Shown piece by piece: positions 43,225 to 54,959 of a stretch of 64,000 bases of DNA; position 1 is the first letter of the stretch; every line of letters begins with the position of its first letter. The translations under genes were made by a program, and so were the position numbers. Origin of the DNA: Isoetes taiwanensis (Eukaryota; Streptophyta; Lycopodiopsida; Isoetales; Isoetaceae); contig JAJEKV010000552.1 in the NCBI GenBank assembly GCA_021234155.1, forward strand, positions 84,913 through 148,912, read 5' to 3'. The notes below the pieces were generated by a model, which was not told the origin of the DNA, made no database searches, and saw nothing but the letters and a program-made list of their open reading frames with translations.

Positions 43225-45800
43225 ATGGCGTCGACATTTCTTCTATTTACTGAAAACAAGGAAGAAGCTATTGAAGAGATCAAATCACTATCTGGAAAAG
43301 TGGTACAACAACTTTCAAATAGCATATTAGTTGCTCAATTTTATGATCCTTTTGATGTAAGCATTTTACGAAAGGCCAAAATTACATTCCCTGAGGTGCT
43401 AGATGAGATATCACAACTCATGGTTTATGCATGGAAAGAAGAAGGCGAAGGAAGATTGTTACACCCACAAACAACCAAAAGTCTACAATGGGATTCCCAT
43501 AATTTTGAAGCTCCTAGTAAAGTAAAGGCTAGCACTGCAACTTCAACGAGCTCATACATGCGTGGAACAATTGCCTTAGGCCTTGTGTTGGTCTCGGGTG
43601 AACTGCCAAGTCTCCAATTTTCTATTGCTGAAAAGCAAAAAGTGCTCCAGGAAGTTATACGCGCTAACCAATTCCTTACAAACAATGAGAGCTCCTCGGC
43701 CAGAAACATCGCTTTGTCTATGAGACTCATTTTGTAGATATTCCAAAAGGTATAAGAGCTTTGTGAACTTCCCTTACAAAGATCACCTTCTACGGTTATA
43801 TTCAATAACAAAATTTATTGCTTTCATAGAGATGGTAGCAATAATGACAAACTTTGGTATAATGTGTTTGATGGGTCACTATGGGAAGGAGAAAAGTTGA
43901 TCGATGACACAAAAACTTCATCATCACCTTCGGTGACAAAATTGAATGATAAACTTTATTGTACATGCCAATACGACAACGAACTTTGGTATAACGATTT
44001 TGATGGGATTAAATGGGGAGGTAGTAAAAAAGTCCCAAACACAAGGTTAGCTGCATATCCTTCAGTTGTGGTATTCAACAGCATGTTATATTGTTTCTAC
44101 CAAGGAATAAATGGTGATTTGTCTTATAATGTTTTTAATGGAAGCAAATGGGAAGGAGATAAGGTTGTATCCAATACTTTTATCTCATTCGGACCATCAT
44201 CAATTGTCTATAACAACAAAGTATATTGCTTCTATCAAGGAGTTACAGGTGGAAAACTTTGGTACAATGTCTTTGATGGGAACAATTGGGAAGGTAACCG
44301 AACGATACAAGATACAAAAATAGTTAATGGACCATCCATTACAGTATTTCAAGGCAGACTATATTATTTCATTCAAGGCCCATATGATAAGCTTTATTTT
44401 AATGTTTTTGATGGCACAAAATGGAGTGACAATGTCGTGATAGATGACGTAAAACTATCGTTTGGACTTTCCTGTATCACATTTAAAAGCATGCTTTATT
44501 GCTTTTATCAAGGAAGTGACAACAATCGAGAACTTTGGTATAGATCATTTGAAACTCTCTTTTTTGACAATGAGTTGACATACGAGAACATTTGGGCAAG
44601 CCCTGCACTCAAGAAATTAGGGTATCAAAGTGTCTACCAAGGCTATGTAGATTTTACAAACAATTTGCTCCAAACATATCAGTCAAATTGGGCCTATGTT
44701 GCTTTCTTCACTAAATATCATCAATCTCATTTTGCCTATGCTGGTGATGTACGAGTATGCATGCAATATAGTAATGATAATTGGGTACTTAATAATATCC
44801 ATAGTGTTTTTGCACATGAAACTTGCCATATATTTGGTGCTGCTGATGAATACAACTCATCCGACTGCGAATGCAATGCATATGGATTTTATGGAGTAAC
44901 AAATGGTAACTGTATAAAATGCACAAGCAATCAAGTTCCTTGCTTGATGAATGAAAACACATTAACATTGTGCAGTTATAGCAAGGGCCAACTTGGTTGG
45001 CTTCCTCAAATTGGTCTATTTGTTTTTCATCAAGGTAACAATGATAACAATGAACTCTGGTACTCAGTGTTCGATGGCTTATCATGGTGGAGAGATATAA
45101 GGGTTCCCAACATAGCATTGTCATCTGACGCTTTCCCCTTCAGTGGTTATGTTCAATAAAGAACTTTATTGTTTTTATCGGAGTGTAACTGGTGATGAGA
45201 TCTGGTATGCTATTTTTGATGGAAGAAATTGGAAAAATTCAAAGCAGGTACCTAACACGTTCACTTATGATGGTCCTTCATGTATTGTTTTGATAATAAG
45301 TTATATTGCTTCCATACTAGCAATGGGGGGTACAAACTTTGTTACAATGCATTTGATGGCACAAGTTGGGATGGTGACAAAGTTGTGCCAAACACACTAA
45401 TAAGTTGTGCACCTTCGGCAGCTATATATTTAACAATAAGGTTTATTGTTTTCATCAAGGTAACAATAATCAACAGCTATGGTATAATGTTTTTAATGGA
45501 AAGGATTGGGAAGGTGATAAACGAATCTTCAATGTTAAGATAATACAAAAATCCTTCCAAGTAGTAGCATTTGAAGGAGAACTATATTGCTTTCACCCGG
45601 GCAATAATCACTATGAACTTTGGTATTGTACCTTGCAACTGATGATAAGAAGGTGGACAACATGATATATCTTCGTGACCTTCAAAGAAAGGGTATTTGG
45701 CAAGAAACTTTATTGCTTCCATCAAGGGCATGGATATAATGGCGAGTTGTGGTTCAACGTGTATGATGGTAAAAAATTGGGAAGGTGATAAAAAGTCCTT
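43225..45800 (+). pseudogene. Zinc metallopeptidase nested in beta-propeller repeats
   Basis: The N-terminal frame (43225-43737, 170 residues) has no known domain and ends 'SMRLIL'. Two frame changes at 43.73-43.80 kb, or a short intron, lead into the long frame 43864-45159. Six repeats of about 48 residues, each like 'LYCFYQG...LWYNVFDG..WEGDK', fill the first part. A peptidase module follows: 'NWAYVAFFTKYHQSHFAYA' and the zinc site 'HETCHIFGAADEY' (about 44815-44853), an HExxH motif followed by a downstream Gly and Asp/Glu as in metzincin-like enzymes, with a cysteine-rich patch afterwards. The repeats then resume and continue in other frames to about 45790, giving about twelve in all. The conserved HExxH suggests it was functional recently. 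At least four frameshifts (one near 43.74, and 45.14, 45.28 and 45.65 kb) break it now, unless they are assembly errors. No signal peptide is obvious. Its relatives, from memory of the fold pattern, are uncharacterised bacterial proteins. Confidence 0.8.
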
Positions 45801-47225
45801 TAAGTCGGAATATCAGGTTTCCAAGTGCAAATATATGCAAGCTTTTGATATGCACTTCTTGTTATAAGACTTCTATATCTAGAGGTTGTAAATATTGCCA
45901 TGACTAATTTCCCATGATACCCTATGGTGGCATGGATAATCCTATTAATATTGGCAATAGATAATAAACTTTTGTAATTGAATTGAGTTTGCAATTCAAT
46001 TCAATAAAGTGGTAGCGCTATTTGGATAAAAATGCTTATGATGTTGGATTTAATTAACTCTATACAATATTTCATAATGAACTAGAAAACCAAGCCTGAT
46101 GATTATGGCTAGCATCTTAGCCACAAAGGCAAAAATGCCTAGGCCATGGTAGCCATGGTAAGGATACAGAAAAAGCAATTCGTTCAATGCAAGTAATTCA
46201 ATCAAAACAAATTAACAAAATGCTGGCACTGAGGGTTGTCCTTGGGGCTTTTATCATACACTGAAATGCTTAGAAAATTCTCAAACATAACTAGTTTAAC
46301 TAGGCATGATGAGGTACTTGCATACATGCATAAATACTGTAAACTGGCTAGGAGCTTCTTTCAAAAGCCCTATCGGACCTACATTCATTCCTCAAATTCT
46401 AGCCTATCCACATTGCGCTTCCACCTCAGCAAAAAGTGATGTGGCATTAGCTTCCACCATTAGATCTTTTTTCCAGATCTAGGGCCATGAAAATTAGATA
46501 ACTACAAAAAATGGCATGAAGATGGCACCGGGCGCAGTGTGAGGTGGCATTCTACATGGCAAAGCTTACCTTCTTTGTGTCTCCCTACCAATCCTCTGTT
46601 AATTTCGGTCTTCTTCAGTTCGGCTAATTTAAGTTCTTCCTCTGCCACACCAAGGGTAAATAAAAACTTAACATGTTTGCTAAAGCCTTCTGGTTCCATT
46701 TATTATACACCATACACGTTCAAGACGAGAAAAACTTGTGTCCTTGTTTGGCCCTTTGATACTTTTTAGCTTGAATTTCCTCGGCCACAACCCCTAGCAT
46801 GCCTAACAAGTCTTACCTTGCTAAAGCCTCCTGGTGTGCTTCTTGCTAGTTTAGAATTTTTTAGAATATCCTCATAATGTAGGGGTAATGATCAAATAAG
46901 CACTTACTAAAGCTTAATACTTGCAATAATTTCTACACATCTTGAACCTAAGGACTATGATTTTGAAGGTTGTGTCATGCGTGATGCAGCATACATAGAT
47001 ATTAACATTATGCACTCTGATCAATATATAAGCTTTAAAGGACCATAGAACCTGTTGGGTCTTCATCGAAGTTGCTCGGCATTCCAATCGGGGTATGCAC
47101 TTCATCTTTGAACTTATGGGATGAGATCTTGCTCAGTTTAGACAAACATTTGAGATGGTGGAAGGTCAGTAAACTCTCCATCAAGGGGGATTCACTGTAA
47201 GTGCCATACAATGTGCCTGAGTGAC
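45801..47225. other. Intergenic DNA, nothing recognised
   Basis: AT-rich sequence downstream of the metallopeptidase gene, with short frames lacking motifs. Two stretches near 46670 and 46820 share 'CTTGCTAAAGCC(T)TC(T/C)TGGT', a weak local repeat. Confidence 0.45.
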
Positions 47226-47227
47226 TT

Positions 47228-47425
47228 GTAGGGGGGTTTTTTCGACCCATTTCCATACGTATACGTAAGAGGTAGGGGGGTTTTTTGCCACTACTTGGGG
47301 TAAACTTTGTTTGAGAAGGGTCGAATTTGCCTTTTAAGAAATCGCATTACTGGGGTGTTTTTTGATCACCCTATGCACGTACATGGCATACCCCTTACTA
47401 TAAGTGAACCCCAGGGCCTCTCCAT
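47228..47425 (+). repeat. Dispersed repeat family C, copy 2
   Basis: Collinear with 23115-23315: 'GGGGTTTTTT', 'CATACGTATACGTA', 'GAAGGGTCGAATTTGCCTTT', 'GGGGTGTTTTTTGATCACCC', 'CATGGCATACCCCTTACTAT' and 'CCCCAGGGCC'. It is non-coding. Confidence 0.6.
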
Positions 47426-47469
47426 GGCGGTAGGATAATTGTAGCTAAGTCGATTAGCAAAGACTCATA

Positions 47470-48868
47470 TTTATCTTTGCATGGCCTTTACATTGGCCTC
47501 GAATCAAAACTAGCAGAGTTAACAAAAATGGTGCAAAATTTTGTTTGGGGTGGAAATGAGGAAGGAGCAAATGTCAAAGTAGCGTGGAGAAAGTGTCTGA
47601 GATCCAAAGCTCAAGGGGGGCTAGGAATGCTCGATTTTAAGTTGCACGAAGAAGATCCTAGTCTCAGAATTCATGTGGGAAATTCTCCACAGACTCAAAA
47701 TCTCCGGGCCTTGAGCTTTTAAAACAATCACTAATTCACTGTACGCCTTGCTGAAAACCATTTCATAAAGCAGATCTGCCATGTGCCCCCTTTTATAAAT
47801 TGAGACCATACGCAGGAGCTTCTCCATTTCTTAAAGGACTATTAAAAGCTTGGGAGATAGTAAAAGTTCTATGGCGCCTGGATATCAAAAATTGTTCCTC
47901 TGTGTCTATGCCTTTGTGGTGGCTGCAAGTGGAAACCAACAAAGGTCACAAAGCACTTTTCTCGATGGTGAACAAAAGAACACAAAATAGATGGATCTGG
48001 GGGTAGGTTTATCTTGCATTGGGGATTGGTGGAAAATGGGGTACAATGTTCCTGGAAGTCAATCCAAAGCAAGTTTAACTTGAGAACGTGTGATAAGCGA
48101 ATTTGGAACATAGTACATGATAATATTCCGCCTTATGCAGTTCCACAAGTAGGTGCTTTCTGCTTACCTCGTGAAAACCTTGACAAAAAACATTTTGTTT
48201 CAAAAGCATACAAGGTCCTACATGGGAATGAATTGATATGTCTCCCCTCTCAATGGGAGTTAACATTAGAAGATAACCATGTCACTCAAATATGGAAAAG
48301 AGTTTGAGGAGCCACCGCCACCAAAGGTATCCACACCGCTATGGCAAATTATTCACAGAGAAGCGGGTGGTAAACACATTAGTGAACAAGTTCAACAAGA
48401 ATGTATCACCGAAGTTGCCCAATGTGCGAGCGAGAGGAAGAAACAATTGAACATTGTTTTATGCATCGCAGAGGAACTCCAAACAGTATGGGAAAAATTG
48501 AAGGAAGAGCTTGAGACTTCTGAGATCCTGTTAGGCTTGTATCCATCATCTTGGCAAGCTGGAAAAAGAGTTGTTTTGAATCTATGCAAAGGATGACTTT
48601 TATGGCTAATATGGAAGAGACGGAGAAAATTTGTGTTCTCCCACGAATATCTATGCCCTAGTAACATATGGCCATCTTTGAAACAAAAGGTCCGCCAATA
48701 TCTTTGCAGCATTTGAGGAGGAGGGAGGGCTTCCCAAGCTCCACGACTCTCTCTTCATCACTCTTATAAAAGTTCAGCTTCATAGCCGAGTGGTTATCCC
48801 TACATATCACTGGGCGTATGTGTGTCAATGATGAGTTTCAATTAATATATATTTGATCCTTCAAAAAA
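47470..48868 (+). mobile_element. L1-type LINE, 3' end with poly(A)
   Basis: The fragment encodes 'VQNFVWGGNEEGANVKVAWR', 'GGLGMLDFKL', then frameshifted blocks 'APPFLKGLLKAWEIVKVL'-like (47815-47880), 'SIQSKFNLRTCDKRIWNIV' and 'VSKAYKVLHGNEL'. A zf-RVT region is shifted: 'IHREAGGKHI' in one frame, with the following 'CASERKK' spacing. The same block order is seen in the 37.5 kb LINE. The reading ends about 48600. A 3' UTR with 'AATTAATATATATTTGATCC' leads to a poly(A) of nine As at 48860-48868. It is 5' truncated, with no RT catalytic box. Confidence 0.85.
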
Positions 48869-48869
48869 A

Positions 48870-49040
48870 AAATATATATACAAGAATTTGGCGCCGGGCG
48901 AGTCGGGCGCCTGGGCACCAGGGAGTTGAACCTGGGGCGCGACTATCGGTGGGCGCCCATGGTGAGGGAGCACCGACCTGGGGGATCGGTCTGGCCTACA
49001 TCCGGCATGATGGATGGAGTTTTTTTTTTTTTTTTTTTTG
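48870..49040 (-). mobile_element. Possible SINE, minus strand
   Basis: On the minus strand, 'CCAGGTTCAACTCCCTGG' has a B-box, and an oligo-T stretch with 'TTGTATATATATTTTTTTTT' lies at its 3' side. The plus strand carries poly-T of 20 bases at 49019-49038. It is GC-rich (GGCGCC blocks) unlike its surroundings. I see no strong A-box, so the call is tentative. Confidence 0.35.
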
Positions 49041-49089
49041 GGTACGCACCTTGTTCAGGGAAGTAGTTCCTTGTAGACGACGTTGGTTG

Positions 49090-52000
49090 TAGTCTTGTTG
49101 GTGTTGGACTCATCAAGAAGGATCAGGACATCTTCTTTTTTTCGGACGCGTGTGAGTGCTGTGTATAGTTGTCCGTGTGTGAAGACCTCAGTTCGTGTGA
49201 GGGTCGAGGACTATTTTGTCGAGTGAGTCCCGGCGGTTGTGAAACGTTGTCTAATATGGTCGCAGCGGTAGTTGTCGATGCGTGGATTGTCCAGGGCGGT
49301 TGTCCGGTTGGTGGAAGAAGTTGACTCGGGATATGGGGTGTATGTTTCCCATGTGCTGTGGTTGGCCTGTTAGAAGCTTGACGGTCACGAACTTGGCGTG
49401 CATTGAGCATACCATTACCCTCGCATTTTTTCACAAGTCCTCCGCCTTTGTCTAATGTTTTTGTGATGTGGCATATGGTGTTGGGCTTTAGTTGGAGTTC
49501 TGTGGTTGTGGAAGCCGGGCTCGGTGCTTGTAGCCGTTAAGAAGTCCGTTGTCGCCATTGGATGGTCCTCGATGGTCCGGTCGTTTTACGGATTTTTGCC
49601 GACGCTTAAAGTAGTTTCGTGGTTTGCCAAGATCATTCGTATGATTTCGATGTTGAACTCGGCCGACGGGATGTTCTTGGGAGATAAGAATGCTCTCTTC
49701 GCGATATGGCGGGTGCTAGCAATATGTATGCGTCATACAGGAAGTTGATGGCGTCCTCTATTTTGGTTGTTGTCTTGAACAGTGTTAGTGGAATGTCATT
49801 GAGTAGACGGCCCTCTCCGATGTCATCAACGAATCGTATGAGGTCCGGATCGGTCGCATTTTACCGGGTTGAGCTCTAAGATTTCAAGTGGTTCCACAGG
49901 TGGGAGGAGATGATGGATGCGTTTATTGTTGCTATTTTTTCCTCCTCGCTTTGACGACGGGCGATCCGCCTAAAATCACCTACGCTATAAGTAGTTTTCC
50001 TCCGAACGGATGGCTATGCCTGTTATGTTCAGAGGAGGACGCCGAACGCCTCTATGACTGCTTTGTTTGCCATGGGGAACTCGTCCCATATGATTGCCGT
50101 TGCGGTGCTGATCAGTAGGGCCCTTGGAGAATGTGGGTCAAGTAGTGAATGGATTCCAATATTGTTGTCGATGACTGGGTATTATTTGAAAGAGGGAGTC
50201 GCAGATTTCCACCTGGGTATTGCAAATGATGCTAATGCCGTGAGTAAAGCATGGTAGGATTATTTGGTTGAGTCCTCGATGTAGAGACATATGGCATTCA
50301 AGACGATGTTTTTCGGTTCCGGCTTTCCCATACCTAAGATTGGGGGCGGGGAGTTTTTGTTGTTGATAAGTTTGCATATGTATGTGTAGATCGAGGCCCG
50401 GTTTTGGTTCATGGTCTCGACATGGTTGAGCTCTTTGTAAGGTACTCCTCGTGGTCGGGAATTTGTTGAGCTCATTTTGTACTTCTACGCATGGGATGTG
50501 GGGTGTGGAAGCGCAATAAAAGCTTCAGATGTTGGTTCCTTCTTCGGATTAAGATGTTGTTGATGGCGAGGGAGGCTTTCAGCGATGGCGGACCCGATTT
50601 TCCGGTATTGTTGTAGGAAGTCGGCTATCATGTGGTCTTGAAATGTTTCCCATAGTTGGAGTGCTGGTCCGAATCTAGTATTAGCGGTCGCGAATAGGAA
50701 TCGATAGTTGTGGCGGAGTCTGCAGGGCATGAGATTGCCTCTTGCATTATTATTATGGCTTCGATGTCTTGGTGCAATTAATCCCATGGCTTGTGCGGTT
50801 TCTCGATATGTTTGGTATTGTTTCTCGCCGTGAATTTTTGAGTTCGTCCCAAGATCGTCGCGGCTTTGTGGAGTAGGATGGATCTAAGGTAAAAGGGCTC
50901 TCCAACCTTTTGGAAGTAGTAGTGTATTCTACGCATTAATTGCCCTCTTGTTCTTTCGTGAATGATGTTTTGGGTTGTGCCCCGATTTTTACTTTAGATG
51001 ATGCGGTGGGCTTGAGGACAATGTCCGAGTCGTATGTAGTGGAAGTGTATTGTTCATTGTATTCGATGTAGGTAACGGGTCAAACTTGGGGAGCAAAGCG
51101 GCGAGGAAATAACGTCTAGCAGGGGAGATGGATTGGTTGTGGATGTGTTTCCGAACAGTTTACATTTAGCCCTTCTAGATGTAGGGAGTGCTTTTTAGGA
51201 GGGTGCTTTCGGTCATGTGGTAGGACATGATTCTCCATGTGGCTTCCATGATGATAGATATGGTGCAGAAATATAATCTTGGATTTGCGTTTCTTGTGTG
51301 ACTCGATCGGTCCATTATTTGTTGCCGCGGGTGGGTTTGAGATGCTTGTGTTTGGCGGTGCTTTGCACGATCGATGTGAAAAACGGCGAGGTCGGGCTGC
51401 TTTGTATATGTAATATAAAAGGTATCTTGAATATATGCACCCGGCCGATGCGGCGTCAACATCAGACATGGCAGTCCATTTCTCCTCAATAGGAATGGGA
51501 TGTGTGGAACGACGTTCACGTCGGCCGCTCGACGCCCAGATGTTATGCGTGATCCTTTTTAGATGTATGTCGTTGGGTTCAATGGTTTTGGGTACTTGTA
51601 GCAGCACATTTGTTGTTTTGAGGCAACGCTTAGGTGCCCTCGTGGATCATGTATTTCAACCGAGGTTCGAGCGGGGTCCTCCGGGTAGTCAGCGATATTA
51701 GATTACCGATCGTTCCATCGATCTCATGCTCGTCTTTACAACGCATAAAGTTCATGGGGTAGTCCACGTTTTGGAATTGATGACATGCATCACAAGATAT
51801 GGGCCCAGATACTTTCGGATAATGTTCTTTGCATGTTGGACTCTTTCATGACATGCTTTAACAACAATGAGGGTTGTCGTGATGCGTTTTGTAGGGGTGT
51901 AGTTTATGCTTTATTTCCGCCAGGCGGGTTGGTTGTCGCGGGTTATGGCGAATTTCGGTCTTTCCCTTGACCTTGCGAGTGCAAGGGCACGCTTCTGGGA

Positions 52001-52740
52001 CGGGCACACCATTGTGCAGGAGCCCGTGAAGGATTTGGGGAGAGTCTTAACGGAATTATGCGTCCTCATCGCCGGCGAAGTCATCCTCATGCCGTGTTGG
52101 AGTTTTAGATGCGGTACCCCCCGTTCATGGCGTAGTTGAGGCGCTCTTCTTGACTCGCAGAGTACATGTCAATCCCGGTGCTAGCCACACAATCGGCCTA
52201 GTTGTGGCAGGCTGTGGAAGTAGTCTAGTTGATACCGATCTATTGGGACATCTCTTTTGGTCATTATTGTGGGTGCCATCCCATCCCAATGTGGGAAAGA
52301 ACAATGGGCATTGAGGCGGTTCATAAGGTAGGATCGAGGATACTTAGAAACCGGATTATGGTGGCGGCCGCATCCGAGCACCATTACGATTCTAGGGTTT
52401 TATAGTAATGCTATTGTTGGCGTGGACAATAGCGGCTATTTCATCCGATGTGGAGGGGAACGCAAGCACAAGGCTCGGTGGGTGTGGGGTGTAGTTCTTT
52501 ATCGTTCTTAGTTCACTAACATATGGATTGATGGTATTCAAGACCGTGGCAACTTGCATAATCCATGTGGATGGTAGTTGCATATTGGCGGCAATGCCAT
52601 ATCTCATTGAATTGCCATTACTTATGTACCGGTGAAGGGTGTCATTTCGGATGCTTGAGATAGGAGCCACGGATGACGTAACGACCCATAATTGCAAGAT
52701 ATGACGGCATTTTGAGATCCATGAAATCACCCTCTACGCC
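49090..52740 (-). mobile_element. Helitron Rep/helicase relic, minus strand
   Basis: Read on the minus strand, this is the C-terminal two thirds of a plant RepHel protein, the rolling-circle transposase of Helitrons. In order: 'INPYVSELRTI' and 'TSDEIAAIVHANNS' (about 52.55-52.42 kb); 'EATWRIMSYHM' (about 51.25-51.21 kb); 'LQLWETFQDHMIADFLQQ' (about 50.66-50.60 kb); a degraded P-loop 'GKAGTEKHR' in place of GxAGTGKT (about 50.33-50.30 kb); the Walker B block 'IIWDEFPMANKAVIEAF' (about 50.10-50.04 kb); 'GDFRRIARR' (49.97-49.95 kb); 'FVDDIGEGRLLNDIPL' (49.83-49.78 kb); and C-terminal 'HAKFVTVKLLTGQ' and 'EDVLILLDES'. At least a dozen frame changes and stops break it. The upstream Rep HUH motif was not found, and the terminal hairpin/CTRR end was not identified. 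The GC content (CpG-rich) differs from the flanks. Confidence 0.85.
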
Positions 52741-54840
52741 GAAAGGTGAAAGAATAAATTATTATTTATGATCGTGAATTGCTCCAAAAACTCATGGAAT
52801 TAGTAAAGCTACTCTAAGGTTCAGGCGGTAGAGGTTCAAGAGATGGGGCGGGCGTCGACCATTGTTACAACAAAACGACATGTTTTCGGAGTCAAGTAAG
52901 TCAATGTGGCATATGGTGCATTTTTGTCCATTTTAGGTTCATGTCCCGGACTTTATGTCTTGTTGCATCATATCTATTTGGTTTTGCCAATGCCGACTCG
53001 CGGTGTTCCAATTTGATGTTGAGGTAATGACGCCACTTTGATTTGCTTTTGTTCCATGGAGGCCATACCGATATGGCCTCCATGAACTTGATGTCATATC
53101 TTTTTATGACACATATTGGGGCCAAGCGAGAATGGATCTATTGGGCATGCTAGTATCCATTTTTATCACGAGGTAGCAATTTTCTTCGATCTTTTTGGGC
53201 TTGATAGTCTACGGGTATTTTCGAATGCCCATGATCTAGTTACTTCATCGCCGAGGAAGGCCTTCTAAATTGGCCGAGATAGCCTATTATAGGTACTATG
53301 AAAAAAATCGTCAATCGATGTAGTGAGACTTTCTATTTATCAATCAAACATGGTACTAAACATTTGTCAATCAGATGTAGGATGATTTTACATATAGGTC
53401 GCTATGTATGGTTTCGTAGTTCTAATAGATGCTATATTATCACGAAAGATTCTATATTCATGATAAATAAATGTATGTAAATTTGAACCAATATAAAATG
53501 TGTGTACTAACCCTAACGATCTCTTTTTCTTTGTGCTTGATAGGTTGCTCTTTATCCTCAATGTCGTTTGTTTCGTATTTTTTTTGTTCACTATCCGAGT
53601 TTGGATAGCCCTCGGGCATTCGATTTGAATATGATTAGGGATATGCATCAATGAGTTTAGGAAGAATAGACTTAAATATCATATTTCATAATGAATAAAT
53701 ATATAGAATATATATTTAGGTCCGTGATTCGCGACTGAGGTTTCAAGGTTCGATAGCGGCAATTTTGTGATCTTTCACTGCAGTAAGAAAAATCATGAAA
53801 ATATCATTTTAATTTACCACGTTTTTAGAATATCAAATTGCACGATTGCTTACCTTGGGGAGTCTTCCTTAGTTTTTTTCGGCGTAGGTACTTTGTTGCC
53901 GCCACGATGCTTTAACACTTTTGCAGCCTCATTGTGTGTAGTATCACTTGAACTAGGGCAGAGGCAATCTATTAGAAGTTAAATGTCGAAATGCTAGTGA
54001 AGTAACAAAATAAAAATTAAACAAAATCGAACTAAAAAAAAAAAATAAAGCTTAATTATAGGTATTAAGTTGTAAATAACCTTGGGCGACCCTTTTTTTT
54101 GGTAGTGGTTCATTTTGAGCATGTTGATTCACCATCATAGCTCTCTAATGCTTGAACATAATTATAAAAATTCATACAATATTAGATTAGTTTGTTGTAT
54201 TGTTTAATGACTATAAAATGTTGTAATAGTCAATCTATACCGGGGCGCTTAGGTGGCATGTTGGCGGATTGGTAGTACTTCCAATGTCGGTTGATTTTGG
54301 ATAATATTCCCAGACGCAATATTCTTCAACTCCTTTGATCAATGCTGCATGTGAAAGAACAAACATTAGAACATATAATCTAGCAAGAGCTATATGTATT
54401 AAGGAAAAGCTATATGCATTCTTATGCCATGTGCACAAACACATATTCAATACGACCACACTGATATAGTTTCATTCTATGTCCAAACTTCTTCGCAAAA
54501 TTTCTAATAATAAAAGGTACATCTACCCTTGATGTAGACATTCTCACCTAATAATCTCTTGAGAAATTTATTAACTTAGGTCCAAATTTATTTGGTCCTC
54601 CCATATTTTACTCATGGTATTGGAAACATTGTGTATAGGCATCACCAATGGTTATAAACCATCTAAGGGTCTATCCTATAATAATAAATTTAATCTAACA
54701 AAGCACATGCAAGTGGCAAATGACGTTATGCATTTCGCTTTTTTTATCGACCAAAGAAATTTTATATTTGGTAGGGAATATAAAAGGTAGTTTCACTATG
54801 TTTTTCTATCTAGAATTAAACAAAATATTGCTTAGTGAGA
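52741..54840. other. AT-rich DNA, probable Helitron 5' part and flank
   Basis: Scattered short frames on both strands. The segment 52860-53170 still has the CpG-rich character of the Helitron and may be its N-terminal region, too degraded to read. From 53.3 kb the DNA is AT-rich and nothing is recognised. Confidence 0.4.
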
Positions 54841-54959
54841 ATGCGCATCTTTGTTTATGTCTCTCACGCGGGGAGATGGCAAGGCATGACAACGCCCGCA
54901 AGAGCCGAGCTCCATTTCCGAGAACGTAAACCATAAAGAAAGAACATACCAACCCCGCA

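Noticed and set aside
51435-52139. Plus-strand frames across the Helitron
   Set aside because: They are shadows of the minus-strand RepHel reading.
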